Source of the DNA: a virus
Strand: one strand, 5' to 3'
DNA: 53,437 nucleotides
Virus record (IMG/VR): IMGVR_UViG_3300025413_001163
Location: 1 to 53,437 of that record
Part shown: positions 15,646-25,369 of the stretch, one piece after another
Numbering within the stretch: the stretch's first letter is position 1
How the letters are laid out: every line of letters begins with the position of its first letter
The notes under the pieces: model-generated
What the model saw: only the letters and a program-made list of their open reading frames with translations
Database searches by the model: none
Told to the model about the DNA's origin: nothing
Program-made: the position numbers and the translations under genes

Positions 15646-18498
15646 ATGGCAACAATTCAATTAAAAAGAGATACATCGGCAAACTGGACTGCTGCCAACC
15701 CTACATTAGCTCTTGCTGAACCGGGATTAGAAACAGATACTAATAGAATAAAATACGGTGACGGTGTAACTTCATGGCAAAATTTGCATTATGCCAGTAA
15801 CGTTGCGTTCCGTGAAGTTAGTTTTCCTAATGGGGTAGCTGGCGACACTGCTGGTACTATTGTTGTCAACGGTGCCGGCAAAACTTTTATTTGTACATCG
15901 ACCTACTCAGCACAAGAACCAACTGGTTACACTCTTACAACAAGTGAAACCGTTCTAAATGGTCAAAACATAAACGGCAATCTGGCATTTACATTCAATG
16001 TAAGTGACAACCCAACACTAGCAGGATGGTTGTATAACATTGCAGTGGCCAGCGGTACTGTTACATTAACATCACCTGTGTTGGAAGGTACTAGAACTTC
16101 TGCTGTGGGTACCATGAACTATGATACCAATCACGTTACATTTAGCATTCAAGTTCCATACGTTAGTGGTGATCCTACTGAGATTGATTCAGGCACAACA
16201 TTTGTAGTAACAGTAACTCCACCACAACCTATAATTTGGGATGCAATTGGTGACACTGGTAACATTAAATTCAACGGCTATAATATTAGTACTGTCACGG
16301 ATCAGCATATCAACATACAGGTAAATTCATCGGCGGGCGATGATACTGAGTTGGATCTTCATACAAATACTATTGACCTTTACACTTATAACGGGTCTGC
16401 CGGTGCTGAACTATACTTAGACAATAGCGATCATGCACATCCATACGCTTACATTGGGGTACAGCCAACAGGTTCCAATGAACAAACCTGGACATTTAAC
16501 AAAGACGGTAATATTATATTTCCGGATCAAACTGTGCAGACCACAGCATATCCCGGACCCACAGTTACTGATCCCACAGTATGGGCAGTACAGGCTGTAT
16601 CCTCAACTAAACAATCTTTAACACAGGCCGTTGCTTATGATAGTCAAGGTAATACATTTGCCTTAATATACCAAGGTCCATGGAGTGGCCCAGGAGAAAC
16701 TAGATCCAGTATTGTTAAATTAAGCAATCACGGTGACACAGTTTGGACCAAAGACTTATACAACAACGACAGCGTTAACCCTTGGAGTTTATGCTGTGAT
16801 GCCAACAACGATGTATATGCTGTTGTACAAATAAATGTTGGTAGTAATGTATACAACAATACCCTGGTAAAGATCAGTGGCAGTGATGGCAGTATCTTAT
16901 GGCAAGTTGATATACATGACTCCCACCAGGCTAATAATATGCAGGCTGTGCCCATGGTGTATAGTTCAGGTGGCAACAGCTTCAACGGCGTTGTAGTTGC
17001 TGGCTCTGCTTATAATATTACTGATAGTGCCGATGATTTCTTTATAGCATTCATTGGTACTGACGGTAATACATCCGCGCCAACAAGCACATTTGGTGAT
17101 CAATATGAGCAAGCGGCCTACAGTTTGGCCGTTAATAATAGCACAGGTGATATTTTGCTAGTTGGTGTTAAAGAAAGTAACACTGATGCACACTACTATC
17201 TAGAGATGGTTAAATTTAACGTTACTAGTCCAACAGCCATATGGCAAAAACAAGTTTCAGTAACTGGCAATAATTATGATGTTAAAGGCACTGATTGCTG
17301 TTTATTAGCAGATGGTAACTGGGCTATATTAGCTACACACGATGCAAGTAGTACGTACGGCATTATAACCATGAAGGTCAGCAACACTGATGGTAGCGTC
17401 ATGTGGAGCAGGGAAGTTGGCCAAGGATGTGCTAACGTTAGTTCTAGTATGACTACTGGTGCAGATGGGCACATTTACATTTCAGCAACAACATTTAACA
17501 ATAACTCTAATGGCGGTAATGCTGGCATTCCACAGACCAGTAGATTAGTAGCGGCTTATGATACCAGCGGTACTAGCTTGTGGCAAAAGTTCTTTGGAGC
17601 ACCCGGCAGTAACTCATTAATAGATAATAATGGGTGGAATAGTCCTGGTGCCACTGGTAAAGTCTTGGCATTGAATGGAACTAATTTGTTAATTGGTGCC
17701 TCAATTATTGTACTAGCACCTTATCCTACAAATAGCATAGGTGTCATGGCACAGATAACTACCAGCGGTGATAATCAAGTTATTGGACCATTTGAATTGA
17801 CCAATAGTGCTTTGAGTGGCGCCCCAGTGACCTTGACTGTAACCGATACTACTTTTGGATTTACCACAAGTACACAAACACTGGCCGCAGGAGATACTGT
17901 CAGTGTTACTGCCAGCACATTAGATTACACCTTGTTCCATTCAGGTATTAGACCAAATCAACTGGCAGTTGGTACTAAAACTGTAACACTTCAATCGAAT
18001 GGCACGTTGGTCACTGATACTGGTAGAAATATTACCGGTGAACTTGTTCAAAACACTGACAGTAGCAATAATTTCTCAAATGTGCCAGTGGGTATAAAAA
18101 ATGCTAGTGGTTACAAACGTCTAGTAGGAGCAAGCAGTACGGCGCAAGTATGGTTAGATCTCAGCGACGTGGGCACACAGTTGGGCATTAACCCTAACTG
18201 GATCAATGGTATGATTATCGACTATCAAGTATTGAGTAGCAATATTGGCAATACTGGCAGTATGACTGGACAAATTATTATAGCTTCAAATGAAAATTAT
18301 GCTATGAATGTCAGCCATATAGAATCAGCAATAACTGAAAGTAATAGTCAAAGCGATGTTGTGTTTGCCAACTTGAATATATGGCAACCGTATAATGGCA
18401 CATTAAGAGCTTACAGAACCGATTCTATTAGTACTCAACAACTGGACTTTATATGGACTGCTAAAGTGTTCTACAACGCCAGCGAACAATACTGCTAA
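15646..18498 (+). CDS. Tail-fibre protein with a beta-propeller domain
   Basis: A 950-residue protein starting 3 bases after the previous stop. The N-terminus (MATIQLKRDTSANWTAANP, then ETDTNRIKYGDG) is the small beta domain found at the start of many phage tropism and fibre proteins, where it docks to the virion. A W-x-F-x-x-DG module lies near residue 285. Residues about 320-680 have repeated blades of the type DG-x-x-x-W-x-x-x-(V/D) with strands such as NTDGSVMWSREVG and TSLWQKFFG. This fits a PQQ-like or delta-60-type beta-propeller. The C-terminal 250 residues are Thr-rich beta structure. Binding of a surface sugar or protein on the host is the likely job. Confidence 0.75.
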   Translation: MATIQLKRDTSANWTAANPTLALAEPGLETDTNRIKYGDGVTSWQNLHYASNVAFREVSFPNGVAGDTAGTIVVNGAGKTFICTSTYSAQEPTGYTLTTSETVLNGQNINGNLAFTFNVSDNPTLAGWLYNIAVASGTVTLTSPVLEGTRTSAVGTMNYDTNHVTFSIQVPYVSGDPTEIDSGTTFVVTVTPPQPIIWDAIGDTGNIKFNGYNISTVTDQHINIQVNSSAGDDTELDLHTNTIDLYTYNGSAGAELYLDNSDHAHPYAYIGVQPTGSNEQTWTFNKDGNIIFPDQTVQTTAYPGPTVTDPTVWAVQAVSSTKQSLTQAVAYDSQGNTFALIYQGPWSGPGETRSSIVKLSNHGDTVWTKDLYNNDSVNPWSLCCDANNDVYAVVQINVGSNVYNNTLVKISGSDGSILWQVDIHDSHQANNMQAVPMVYSSGGNSFNGVVVAGSAYNITDSADDFFIAFIGTDGNTSAPTSTFGDQYEQAAYSLAVNNSTGDILLVGVKESNTDAHYYLEMVKFNVTSPTAIWQKQVSVTGNNYDVKGTDCCLLADGNWAILATHDASSTYGIITMKVSNTDGSVMWSREVGQGCANVSSSMTTGADGHIYISATTFNNNSNGGNAGIPQTSRLVAAYDTSGTSLWQKFFGAPGSNSLIDNNGWNSPGATGKVLALNGTNLLIGASIIVLAPYPTNSIGVMAQITTSGDNQVIGPFELTNSALSGAPVTLTVTDTTFGFTTSTQTLAAGDTVSVTASTLDYTLFHSGIRPNQLAVGTKTVTLQSNGTLVTDTGRNITGELVQNTDSSNNFSNVPVGIKNASGYKRLVGASSTAQVWLDLSDVGTQLGINPNWINGMIIDYQVLSSNIGNTGSMTGQIIIASNENYAMNVSHIESAITESNSQSDVVFANLNIWQPYNGTLRAYRTDSISTQQLDFIWTAKVFYNASEQYC

Positions 18499-18514
18499 AC
18501 ATTAGGATATAACA

Positions 18515-20227
18515 ATGACAAACCCAATTTTTTATAATAGAGTAGTAACATCAACTGTACAGGGCGACGGTTATAATGTTATACTACCTAACGGCACACT
18601 GGTTGTTGCCAACGGCGGTGAACTACGCTTACACAATGGTAGCACAGCAGGCGGTAATGCGATAAGTGGCGGGGGCGGAAGCATAGGATCATTTGGCACT
18701 GATGCTGGCATTGGCTCGGGCTATAACACAAATAATCCAGCAATATTGTTCAGTGATGATGATATGATTATCCGCACAGGCGGAACCGCAGGCCACGGCA
18801 CTATTGGCGCTATGTATATTGCTTCAGCAGAAGAACTGATCATTGGTCACTCAGACAGTTCATTAACTGATGCCACTTCTCTTAGCACAGCCAGCTATAC
18901 AAATTATCTTTACTTCGATGGCAGTGGTATTGAGATGCACACAGCCCGTGGTACAGTACAGTTTGGTTATAATCTTGAGGCACCTGGTATGCCAACACAC
19001 TTCCACATCAACAAGGTTGATCAAAGTTTTGATCTGTTCTTTGGTGATGATGCCAACTATTTACAATTACCAGTGGGCGGTGGAAGTCCTACTATAGGTG
19101 CTAGCGGCGGTAACGGACAGAAACTATATGTATTTGGCCAGAACGGTATACTGACAATTCCCGGCGAAATAGATTCTGCCGCTGGCACAGGTGCTGTTAC
19201 AGTTAATAGCTACGATGGCGCTACCACACGTACTTGGACATTTGGCACTGACGGTAATCTAGTAGTTCCGGGTGCTATACAAAGCACTAATGGCATTGTT
19301 ATTAGTAATGCAGGAGTTGTAGGTGCTACAGCCGGTATCGTATTACCTGCTAATGCTGGAACTGGAGCAGTTCAAATTGGTAACACTTATGGCCCTATTC
19401 AACTTGGATCAGCGGTAGGCGGTGGTACTGAATTAACTTGGACATTTGATACTACTGGTATTTTAACAGTTCCTATAACTGCCAGTGGCGCCGGACAAAT
19501 AAGTGGTGGAACTAATGGACTACAGTTAGTATCTAATAGCAACACCTGGGGCTTTGGCACAGATGCCAGCCTAACAGTACCCGGTATAATAACATTACCG
19601 AACGGTCAAGGACAGATTGGCAACGGCGGTGCTGGTATTGACATAATCTGTAATGTAAACAGTTATGGTTATATAACATTGAACTATCTAAGCCAAGCAT
19701 CTGTAAGTGTTAATACCAGCGGAATCGTTCTTACAAGCAACAGCAGTAGTTGGACATTTAATTCTGGTTCTATTCAATTCCCAGATGCTACAAACCAGTT
19801 AACAGCATTTGAACTACAAGGAGTATCACAAAGTCCTTGGGGAACAACTTATCCAAGCAGTGGTGGAATCGCTAACTTAGATTATCAATTCTATTTTGAT
19901 CCTGGAACCGGTCATCCTACTATACAGAGTTATTCGTCAAACGGTGGCAATCCCCTTTATAACAGTATTTGGAGTTATGATGCTTGGCTCGCCGCAAATG
20001 ATAGCGCAAATCCTATAGCCGGTTCAAGTGGTACAACACCAATCCAGGTAAACAACACAGGTGGTAGCGTTATATTATCATCTGTGCTACAACCAGGCGA
20101 TTATGTCACGGTTCGTATACAATGTATCGACACTGGTAGAATATTTAGAGCAACATTCATGGGCTCAGTTAACCCAAATGATTTTGGCATTACATATGGT
20201 GCTATCACTGTAGAGAGATTGCTGTAA
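18515..20227 (+). CDS. Tail-fibre protein with repeated W-F-DG-L-P modules
   Basis: A 570-residue protein made largely of repeats of the form W-x-F-G-x-D-G-x-L-x-x-P, for example TWTFGTDGNLVVPG, TWTFDTTGILTVP and TWGFGTDASLTVPG, each followed by a variable beta segment. The same module occurs in the two preceding genes, so the three fibres have probably exchanged parts. The C-terminal 130 residues are distinct and could be the receptor-binding tip. It ends one base before the next gene. No catalytic motif seen. Confidence 0.75.
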   Translation: MTNPIFYNRVVTSTVQGDGYNVILPNGTLVVANGGELRLHNGSTAGGNAISGGGGSIGSFGTDAGIGSGYNTNNPAILFSDDDMIIRTGGTAGHGTIGAMYIASAEELIIGHSDSSLTDATSLSTASYTNYLYFDGSGIEMHTARGTVQFGYNLEAPGMPTHFHINKVDQSFDLFFGDDANYLQLPVGGGSPTIGASGGNGQKLYVFGQNGILTIPGEIDSAAGTGAVTVNSYDGATTRTWTFGTDGNLVVPGAIQSTNGIVISNAGVVGATAGIVLPANAGTGAVQIGNTYGPIQLGSAVGGGTELTWTFDTTGILTVPITASGAGQISGGTNGLQLVSNSNTWGFGTDASLTVPGIITLPNGQGQIGNGGAGIDIICNVNSYGYITLNYLSQASVSVNTSGIVLTSNSSSWTFNSGSIQFPDATNQLTAFELQGVSQSPWGTTYPSSGGIANLDYQFYFDPGTGHPTIQSYSSNGGNPLYNSIWSYDAWLAANDSANPIAGSSGTTPIQVNNTGGSVILSSVLQPGDYVTVRIQCIDTGRIFRATFMGSVNPNDFGITYGAITVERLL

Positions 20228-20228
20228 T

Positions 20229-20939
20229 ATGGTTGCGGCTACATTAACTATCAATCCTGGTATAACCATTAATCCTGGAATCACACTATCAGGACTGATT
20301 CCCATAATCACTAATGGCATAATATTGTGGTTAGATGCGGCTAATCCTACCAGTTACCAACCAGGATTTGAAACTTGGGTTGATCTCAGTAACAATCACT
20401 ATGATGCTCCATTATATGGAAATTTTAGCGCATCAGATAGCGTATCTGTAGATTTTTCAAACGAGAACTACGCACAGATAGCACCTGCCAACATGTTCAA
20501 CGGAGACTTTACAGCCATTGGTTGGGTTTATGTTAGAAGTTATGCGTCTTGGAGTAGACTGTTTGACTTTGGTAACGGTGCTGGCCAAGACAATGTGATT
20601 GTTGCTGTGACGTCTGGCAACAGTGGATATCCTGTTTTCTATGCCAATGCCAATAATCTACAAAGTCCAGCACAAATTCCACCGAATCAATGGGCTCAAC
20701 TGGCGGCAACGCAGGCGGGCACGACTCAGACACTATTCATAAATGGTCAACAGGTAGCACAACAGTTAGGCGGCCCAGAAGGCAGTGTGACTCGTAATTA
20801 TAACTACATTGGTCGCAGTAATTATCCTCAAGATAGTTATCTCGATGGCCGTATCAATACCCTAAGGATGTACAACAGAGCATTAAGTTCTGCAGAGATA
20901 CTAACAGATTACCATGGTATGAAAGGAAGGTTAGGATAA
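20229..20939 (+). CDS. LamG-like (concanavalin-type) lectin, likely fibre tip
   Basis: A 236-residue protein. After a hydrophobic start with repeated INPGIT, residues about 30-230 fit a LamG or concanavalin-like jelly roll. Visible features are ILWLDAANPTSY, a strand FTAIGWVYVRS, QWAQLAATQAGTTQTLFING, and the typical ending GRINTLRMYNRALSSAEI. This fold binds sugars, and phage tail proteins often use it to bind host glycans. It follows the fibre gene at 18515 with one base between them, so it may be a separately made tip or adhesin. Domain call is strong; the target sugar is unknown. Confidence 0.8.
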   Translation: MVAATLTINPGITINPGITLSGLIPIITNGIILWLDAANPTSYQPGFETWVDLSNNHYDAPLYGNFSASDSVSVDFSNENYAQIAPANMFNGDFTAIGWVYVRSYASWSRLFDFGNGAGQDNVIVAVTSGNSGYPVFYANANNLQSPAQIPPNQWAQLAATQAGTTQTLFINGQQVAQQLGGPEGSVTRNYNYIGRSNYPQDSYLDGRINTLRMYNRALSSAEILTDYHGMKGRLG

Positions 20940-20940
20940 C

Positions 20941-21203
20941 ATGTGGATACGCCCTGCTAACACTAGGGGCATGCTGGATGTAGGTTGGATTAAAAGCCGC
21001 AGAACATTCAGCAATAACAGTTTGGATGGATTCGTGGAGAAACTACGCTAAATATATCTAGAGCGTACTTGTATGTTGTAGAAGGTACAGTTACAGGCGC
21101 AGATTTTAAGTTAAACGAAGGTGATGGTGCAGAGTTAGACGCTGATTTCACAGCAGATTTTAATGCCCATATTTTATTGTTTCAGGAACAACACAGGTCC
21201 TGA
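20941..21203 (+). pseudogene. Decayed pirin-like gene remnant
   Basis: A short frame 20941-21051 encodes 36 residues beginning MWIRPANTRGMLDVGW and continuing KSRRTFS. This resembles the N-terminus of pirin-family cupins (IRP-x-x-x-RG-x-x-x-x-GW-x-x-x-x-TFS). After the stop, a different frame ending at TGA 21201-21203 encodes a strand pattern YLYVVEGTVTGADFKLNEGD, then LLF, like the last cupin half of pirins (V-x-x-G-x-x-x-x-x-x-x-x-x-GD, then LLFD). The metal-binding central part is missing. The simplest reading is a pirin-like gene with a large internal deletion and frameshift, left between fibre genes. The 36-residue piece might still be translated. Confidence 0.55.
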
Positions 21204-21215
21204 CAAAGGAAAAAC

Positions 21216-21509
21216 ATGTTATCAAAACCACTAGGCCCAACAGGCTTATATCAAATTTCAAGTACAACTGGTACTCACAACGCAACCACATTCGCAGGTG
21301 TTGCTCCACTTAAAGTAAGAATAGCCACATCAGGACAGCCATGTGTGATCAATTTTGGCGGAGAAGGTACAGCAGACAACAATTCAGACTTGTTGATTCC
21401 TCCAGGTACTGTAGAACACTTCAAACTAGATTCAACCAGCACTATCACATTTGTAGAAGTTACAGGTGGTGGAGCAAATGGTTGGATTTCAATTACACCA
21501 GTAGCCTAA
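21216..21509 (+). CDS. Small fibre-associated beta protein
   Basis: A 97-residue protein with AAAGG before the ATG. The sequence is Thr/Gly-rich with beta-strand character (LKVRIATSGQPCVINFGGEG, then TITFVEV and GWISITPVA). There is no signal peptide and no catalytic motif. It lies between the pirin remnant and another small gene in the fibre block, so a small virion or fibre-tip role is plausible. I do not recognise the family. Confidence 0.6.
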   Translation: MLSKPLGPTGLYQISSTTGTHNATTFAGVAPLKVRIATSGQPCVINFGGEGTADNNSDLLIPPGTVEHFKLDSTSTITFVEVTGGGANGWISITPVA

Positions 21510-21518
21510 GGAGATACC

Positions 21519-21797
21519 ATGCGAGCCGCCGAAATATTAAGACACATTGCCAACGTGATTGATCGCGTGGAAGGTGGCCAGCCAGCAGTTGCTCCTCCAG
21601 CATCCGTGGCAGTTGTACAGCCAGCACAGGTTACAGCACCCGATGAAGCGCCACAAGTTGCTAAGTTATTACCAACTAACCAAGAACCTGTTTCAGCCAC
21701 AGACGCTGACACAATGGCCAGTCCTTTACAACAAGAACTAGAACTACTGAAGAAGGTAGCGGGTGTTCCTTCAGCGTACGACGCACACAAACAATAA
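21519..21797 (+). CDS. Small Pro/Ala/Gln-rich protein of unknown function
   Basis: A 92-residue protein with a strong AAGGAGA ribosome site. The N-terminal 20 residues (MRAAEILRHIANVIDRVEGG) form a likely amphipathic helix. A low-complexity Pro/Ala/Val/Gln linker follows, then a C-terminal helix (SPLQQELELLKKVAGV). This is the layout of a small adaptor or docking peptide. It is followed 13 bases later by the 1,164-residue fibre gene, so a role in fibre assembly or attachment is possible. Family unknown. Confidence 0.6.
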   Translation: MRAAEILRHIANVIDRVEGGQPAVAPPASVAVVQPAQVTAPDEAPQVAKLLPTNQEPVSATDADTMASPLQQELELLKKVAGVPSAYDAHKQ

Positions 21798-21810
21798 GGA
21801 GGCCTGCTAA

Positions 21811-24800
21811 ATGGCTTTCTACAAGATCAAATCAGGGCGTGTTACAGGAGAAAGAGGTGTCCTTACCTTTGTAGGTGAAGTTGGACATTTATTCTACTCA
21901 CAAGACGACAATGTAATCCGCATATCAGACGGACATACTCCAGGCGGTATTCCCCTAAGTGGCGGAAGCATAACATTCATCAGTGAAGGTGCTCCGCAAA
22001 ATCCCCAAGACGGACAGCTATGGTTTGATCCTGTAACAGGACGTTTATACGTTTGGTACGACAACAACTGGGTAGATGCAAGTCCAGACATAGCGTCTAC
22101 TGCTACTGGCATCACATTGAGCATGTTGAGCGTTGGCACAGGATCGGCTACTGGTGGCGGCGCTCTGTCATATGATCATACAACAGGTGTGTTTACATTC
22201 CAACCAGCGGATCTAAGCACCTATGCTACACAAGGTTATGTTACTAACGCAATCAGCGATATCGTATATCCTTACACTACAACAGCTACAGTCACTGGGT
22301 TAATTGCAAATAGTCTTACAAACTATGCCACACAGGTGTATGTTAACAGTCAAGGCTTTATTACCGCTGACATATTCACAGTTACCAATGTATCAACCTT
22401 CATCAATGATGCACACTATCTACAGGTAGAAACAGGTGTACACTCTGTTACAGGCACAGCCAACCAAGTTATTGTTACAGACTTGGGCAACCGTGACATA
22501 CAGTTAAGCACACCGCAGAATCTCAACACCACAGCCACAGTTACTTTTGGTAACTTGACTGTCAACAACCTAAACGTACTCAACACACTGACTTCAGTTA
22601 CACCAGTAGTAGTAGAAGGTTATAGAATATATCTAGCATCTAATTCAACACAAGACACACAAATTGATGGTGGCGGTATCGTACTGGGAACAAGTACTTG
22701 GACCACAGGCATACTCTACAGTCTAAACAACAACTACTGGTACACGATGGATGATGCTGGATTCCAAGTAGAACATTTGATAGCAACAAAAACCACAGTT
22801 ACTACCCTAACTGTTACCGGTGGAGCCAATATTGGCTACTCAAACCTAATGGGCCAGTTCAGCAACGCACTACTACAGATAGATGCGGCCTCGGATACCT
22901 ACTCACAGGTCAACTTCCAAAACCATTCCAGCAGTACATGGGCAAGTGGTGACTATGTGGTTACCAACGATATAGGCACAGACGGCAAGCACTACATTGA
23001 CATGGGTATCAACTCAAGTCGTTGGTCTACTTCATCGTGGGTTATCAATGGTGCTAACGATGGTTACCTGTACGTAGACTCGGGCAACCTTGCCATAGGT
23101 ACTACTGCTTCTAATGTCAAATTCTTTGTTGGTCCCACTGATACTGCCGATAGCATTGTTGCCTCAATGGACAGCACAGGATTAAACGTTGACTCAATCA
23201 AGCCATTAACTCCTGGCGGTGACCTTGTTTTAATATCAACTGGCACTAATGCCGCTACAGTACATGTACCAAGTATAAGTTTCCCTAACGGTGGCTTGTT
23301 GATCACGCAGAATCAAATTGAAGCATATCTAACCAATTATGTTCTGAGTAATATAGTCACATACTCTACTACCAGCACTGATACATTGACCATAGGCCAG
23401 TACGGTATTATCAATGGTGTCGCGGCTCCTTACGCTGTATTCAACCTAAACACCAATACACAGGTGGTAAATTTAGGCGATGTCTTAGCAGGACAAAGTA
23501 TTGTTCCCAGCACAGTTATCAGTAAAGGTTCCACAGGCACTACATTCACAAACTATATCGTAGTTGACCTAGACATGAGCATACTGGGGCAAGTACTGCC
23601 TGTACCAGGTGCTCCATTTACTCTATTGCGTCCGTTAGAAAAACCTGGACTGGATATACAGACTAGACCAGGTACGGACATTTTCCTAAACAGCCAAGGC
23701 TTGGGAGATGTTCTAGTCAACACCAACATCATACCTATTGGTACTAACATCAGTAACTTGGGTTCGCCGACTCGCCGTTGGAAAGAAGTATGGGTAGGCC
23801 CTGGCTCCATCTATGTACAAGATGAAACACTGGGCAGTGACCTACGACTAACAGCCATTAATGGTGACTTTGTGGTAGCAGGTGCGGCTGGCCTAAATGT
23901 AGGACAGTTTACACTTCGTGACAACAATATCTATATTAGCAATCCTGACCGTGACATCAACATTGGTGTTACCACTGCTACAGGATTTGTTAACTTTAAC
24001 CGCCCTATAAAGGTAGCAGACTCAACAGGACGCACAGCATTTACAGTTGGTAGAACTGGGTTGACTACAATCATTCCTCCAACAACGATCTTATCAACAC
24101 AGTCAGCATTAAGCATTATTGGCAACGCCGCAGGCATTCAACAACCTCGTAACTATAACAACACAATGTTACAGATTACTGGCCTGGACAGCACCAGCAC
24201 TCGCGTAAGCATTGACAGTTTTGGTACAGGTACATATCCTATTATTGCAGGACGCCAAGCAGGCGGCACAGTCTCAGCACCTACACGCACAATCAGTGAT
24301 GACACACTATTCCGAATCAGTACACAAGGTTGGGGCGATACTGGCTATATCAGTAGTATTGGACGCTTGAACTTCCAAGCTCTGCAAGATTTTACTAATA
24401 CAACTGCTGGCACAGGTGTTCGCTTCCAACTAACACCTCTGAACTCAACTACAATACAGACTGTGACAGCAGACATTACCGCCACAGGTTTAAGTTTTGT
24501 TGGCAATCCACTTGGCGGCATAACATTCCGCGACAGCACAAGACAGATCACAGCGTGGAATTCAACAGCAACAGTCTTATGGAGCCAGATTACAGGCGCA
24601 CCTGCGATCGGCGTTACCAGCATTACCACAGGTACAGGCATACGTGTTGACCATTCTACAGGCACAGTGAACATATCCTGGGCCAATGATGGTGGATACA
24701 TCACCAGTTCCGCATTAACTGGTTATGCCACACAAAGCTATGTACTAGGATTAGGTTATACTACAACTGCCACAGTAACAAGTTTGATAGCAAATAGTCT

Positions 24801-25305
24801 AACCAACTATGCTACACAAACTTATGTAAACAGTCAAGGCTTTATCACAAGTTCTGCACTAAGTCCTTATACTACAACTGCCACAGTAACAGCATTGATA
24901 GCAAACAGTTTAACCAACTATGCTACACAAAGCTATGTACTAGGACTAGGATACACAACTACTGCTACAGTTAATACACTGATAGCAAATAGCACTACAC
25001 CAAGGATTATTTCTGGAATCACAACTGCATTTACTATCGACTTTTCAACAGACACAACTATCCACCTACATACAAACGCCGCAACTGTAACAGCAACATT
25101 AACTAACTATACCGCAGGTAAACAAGTTAATGTTATAGTTTATAATAATATTGGCGGCACTCAGCAGTACAATCACGGACTTTCAACCAGTAACAACGCT
25201 GTTGGAGGAACATCATTTTATCTCTGTAGTCATCCTACAATGTGGGTAACTTATATTTGTGTGGATAACACAGCAGGGAATTGTTTTGTAAAAGCGTCAG
25301 TATAA
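21811..25305 (+). CDS. Long tail-fibre protein (1,164 residues)
   Basis: An AAGGAGG ribosome site precedes ATG21811. The N-terminus (MAFYKIKSGRVTGERGVLTF, then DDNVIRISDGHTPGG) is a fibre docking domain. A module near residues 70-95 (GRLYVWYDNNWVDASP) is shared with the 252-residue protein at 12611. Repeats of the type YATQ-x-YV, then GYTTTATV and LIANSLTN, occur near residues 140-175 and again three times near 970-1065; they look like trimeric fibre-shaft repeats. The end (residues about 1070-1164) is a beta tip (GGTQQYNHGLSTSNN). A second open frame continues for about 19 codons after the stop in the -1 frame, so a longer C-terminus may exist or have existed. Confidence 0.85.
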   Translation: MAFYKIKSGRVTGERGVLTFVGEVGHLFYSQDDNVIRISDGHTPGGIPLSGGSITFISEGAPQNPQDGQLWFDPVTGRLYVWYDNNWVDASPDIASTATGITLSMLSVGTGSATGGGALSYDHTTGVFTFQPADLSTYATQGYVTNAISDIVYPYTTTATVTGLIANSLTNYATQVYVNSQGFITADIFTVTNVSTFINDAHYLQVETGVHSVTGTANQVIVTDLGNRDIQLSTPQNLNTTATVTFGNLTVNNLNVLNTLTSVTPVVVEGYRIYLASNSTQDTQIDGGGIVLGTSTWTTGILYSLNNNYWYTMDDAGFQVEHLIATKTTVTTLTVTGGANIGYSNLMGQFSNALLQIDAASDTYSQVNFQNHSSSTWASGDYVVTNDIGTDGKHYIDMGINSSRWSTSSWVINGANDGYLYVDSGNLAIGTTASNVKFFVGPTDTADSIVASMDSTGLNVDSIKPLTPGGDLVLISTGTNAATVHVPSISFPNGGLLITQNQIEAYLTNYVLSNIVTYSTTSTDTLTIGQYGIINGVAAPYAVFNLNTNTQVVNLGDVLAGQSIVPSTVISKGSTGTTFTNYIVVDLDMSILGQVLPVPGAPFTLLRPLEKPGLDIQTRPGTDIFLNSQGLGDVLVNTNIIPIGTNISNLGSPTRRWKEVWVGPGSIYVQDETLGSDLRLTAINGDFVVAGAAGLNVGQFTLRDNNIYISNPDRDINIGVTTATGFVNFNRPIKVADSTGRTAFTVGRTGLTTIIPPTTILSTQSALSIIGNAAGIQQPRNYNNTMLQITGLDSTSTRVSIDSFGTGTYPIIAGRQAGGTVSAPTRTISDDTLFRISTQGWGDTGYISSIGRLNFQALQDFTNTTAGTGVRFQLTPLNSTTIQTVTADITATGLSFVGNPLGGITFRDSTRQITAWNSTATVLWSQITGAPAIGVTSITTGTGIRVDHSTGTVNISWANDGGYITSSALTGYATQSYVLGLGYTTTATVTSLIANSLTNYATQTYVNSQGFITSSALSPYTTTATVTALIANSLTNYATQSYVLGLGYTTTATVNTLIANSTTPRIISGITTAFTIDFSTDTTIHLHTNAATVTATLTNYTAGKQVNVIVYNNIGGTQQYNHGLSTSNNAVGGTSFYLCSHPTMWVTYICVDNTAGNCFVKASV

Positions 25306-25369
25306 CAATCACTGCTATCGGCGGTGTTTGGATCTACGGAAACGGTAGTTTATAACAGTAAATAACATT

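Noticed and set aside
21506-21790. Minus-strand frame of 94 codons opposite the gene at 21519
   Set aside because: It is Ala/Ser/Cys-rich and complementary to the Pro/Ala/Gln linker; the plus-strand gene has a strong ribosome site.
24345-24704. Minus-strand frame of 119 codons inside the long fibre gene
   Set aside because: Composition mirrors the fibre codons; no start signal or motif.
22260-25000. Regularly spaced repeats that might be a CRISPR array
   Set aside because: They are in-frame protein repeats (YATQ, TTTATV, LIANSLTN), degenerate and unevenly spaced. No CRISPR array was seen anywhere in the window.
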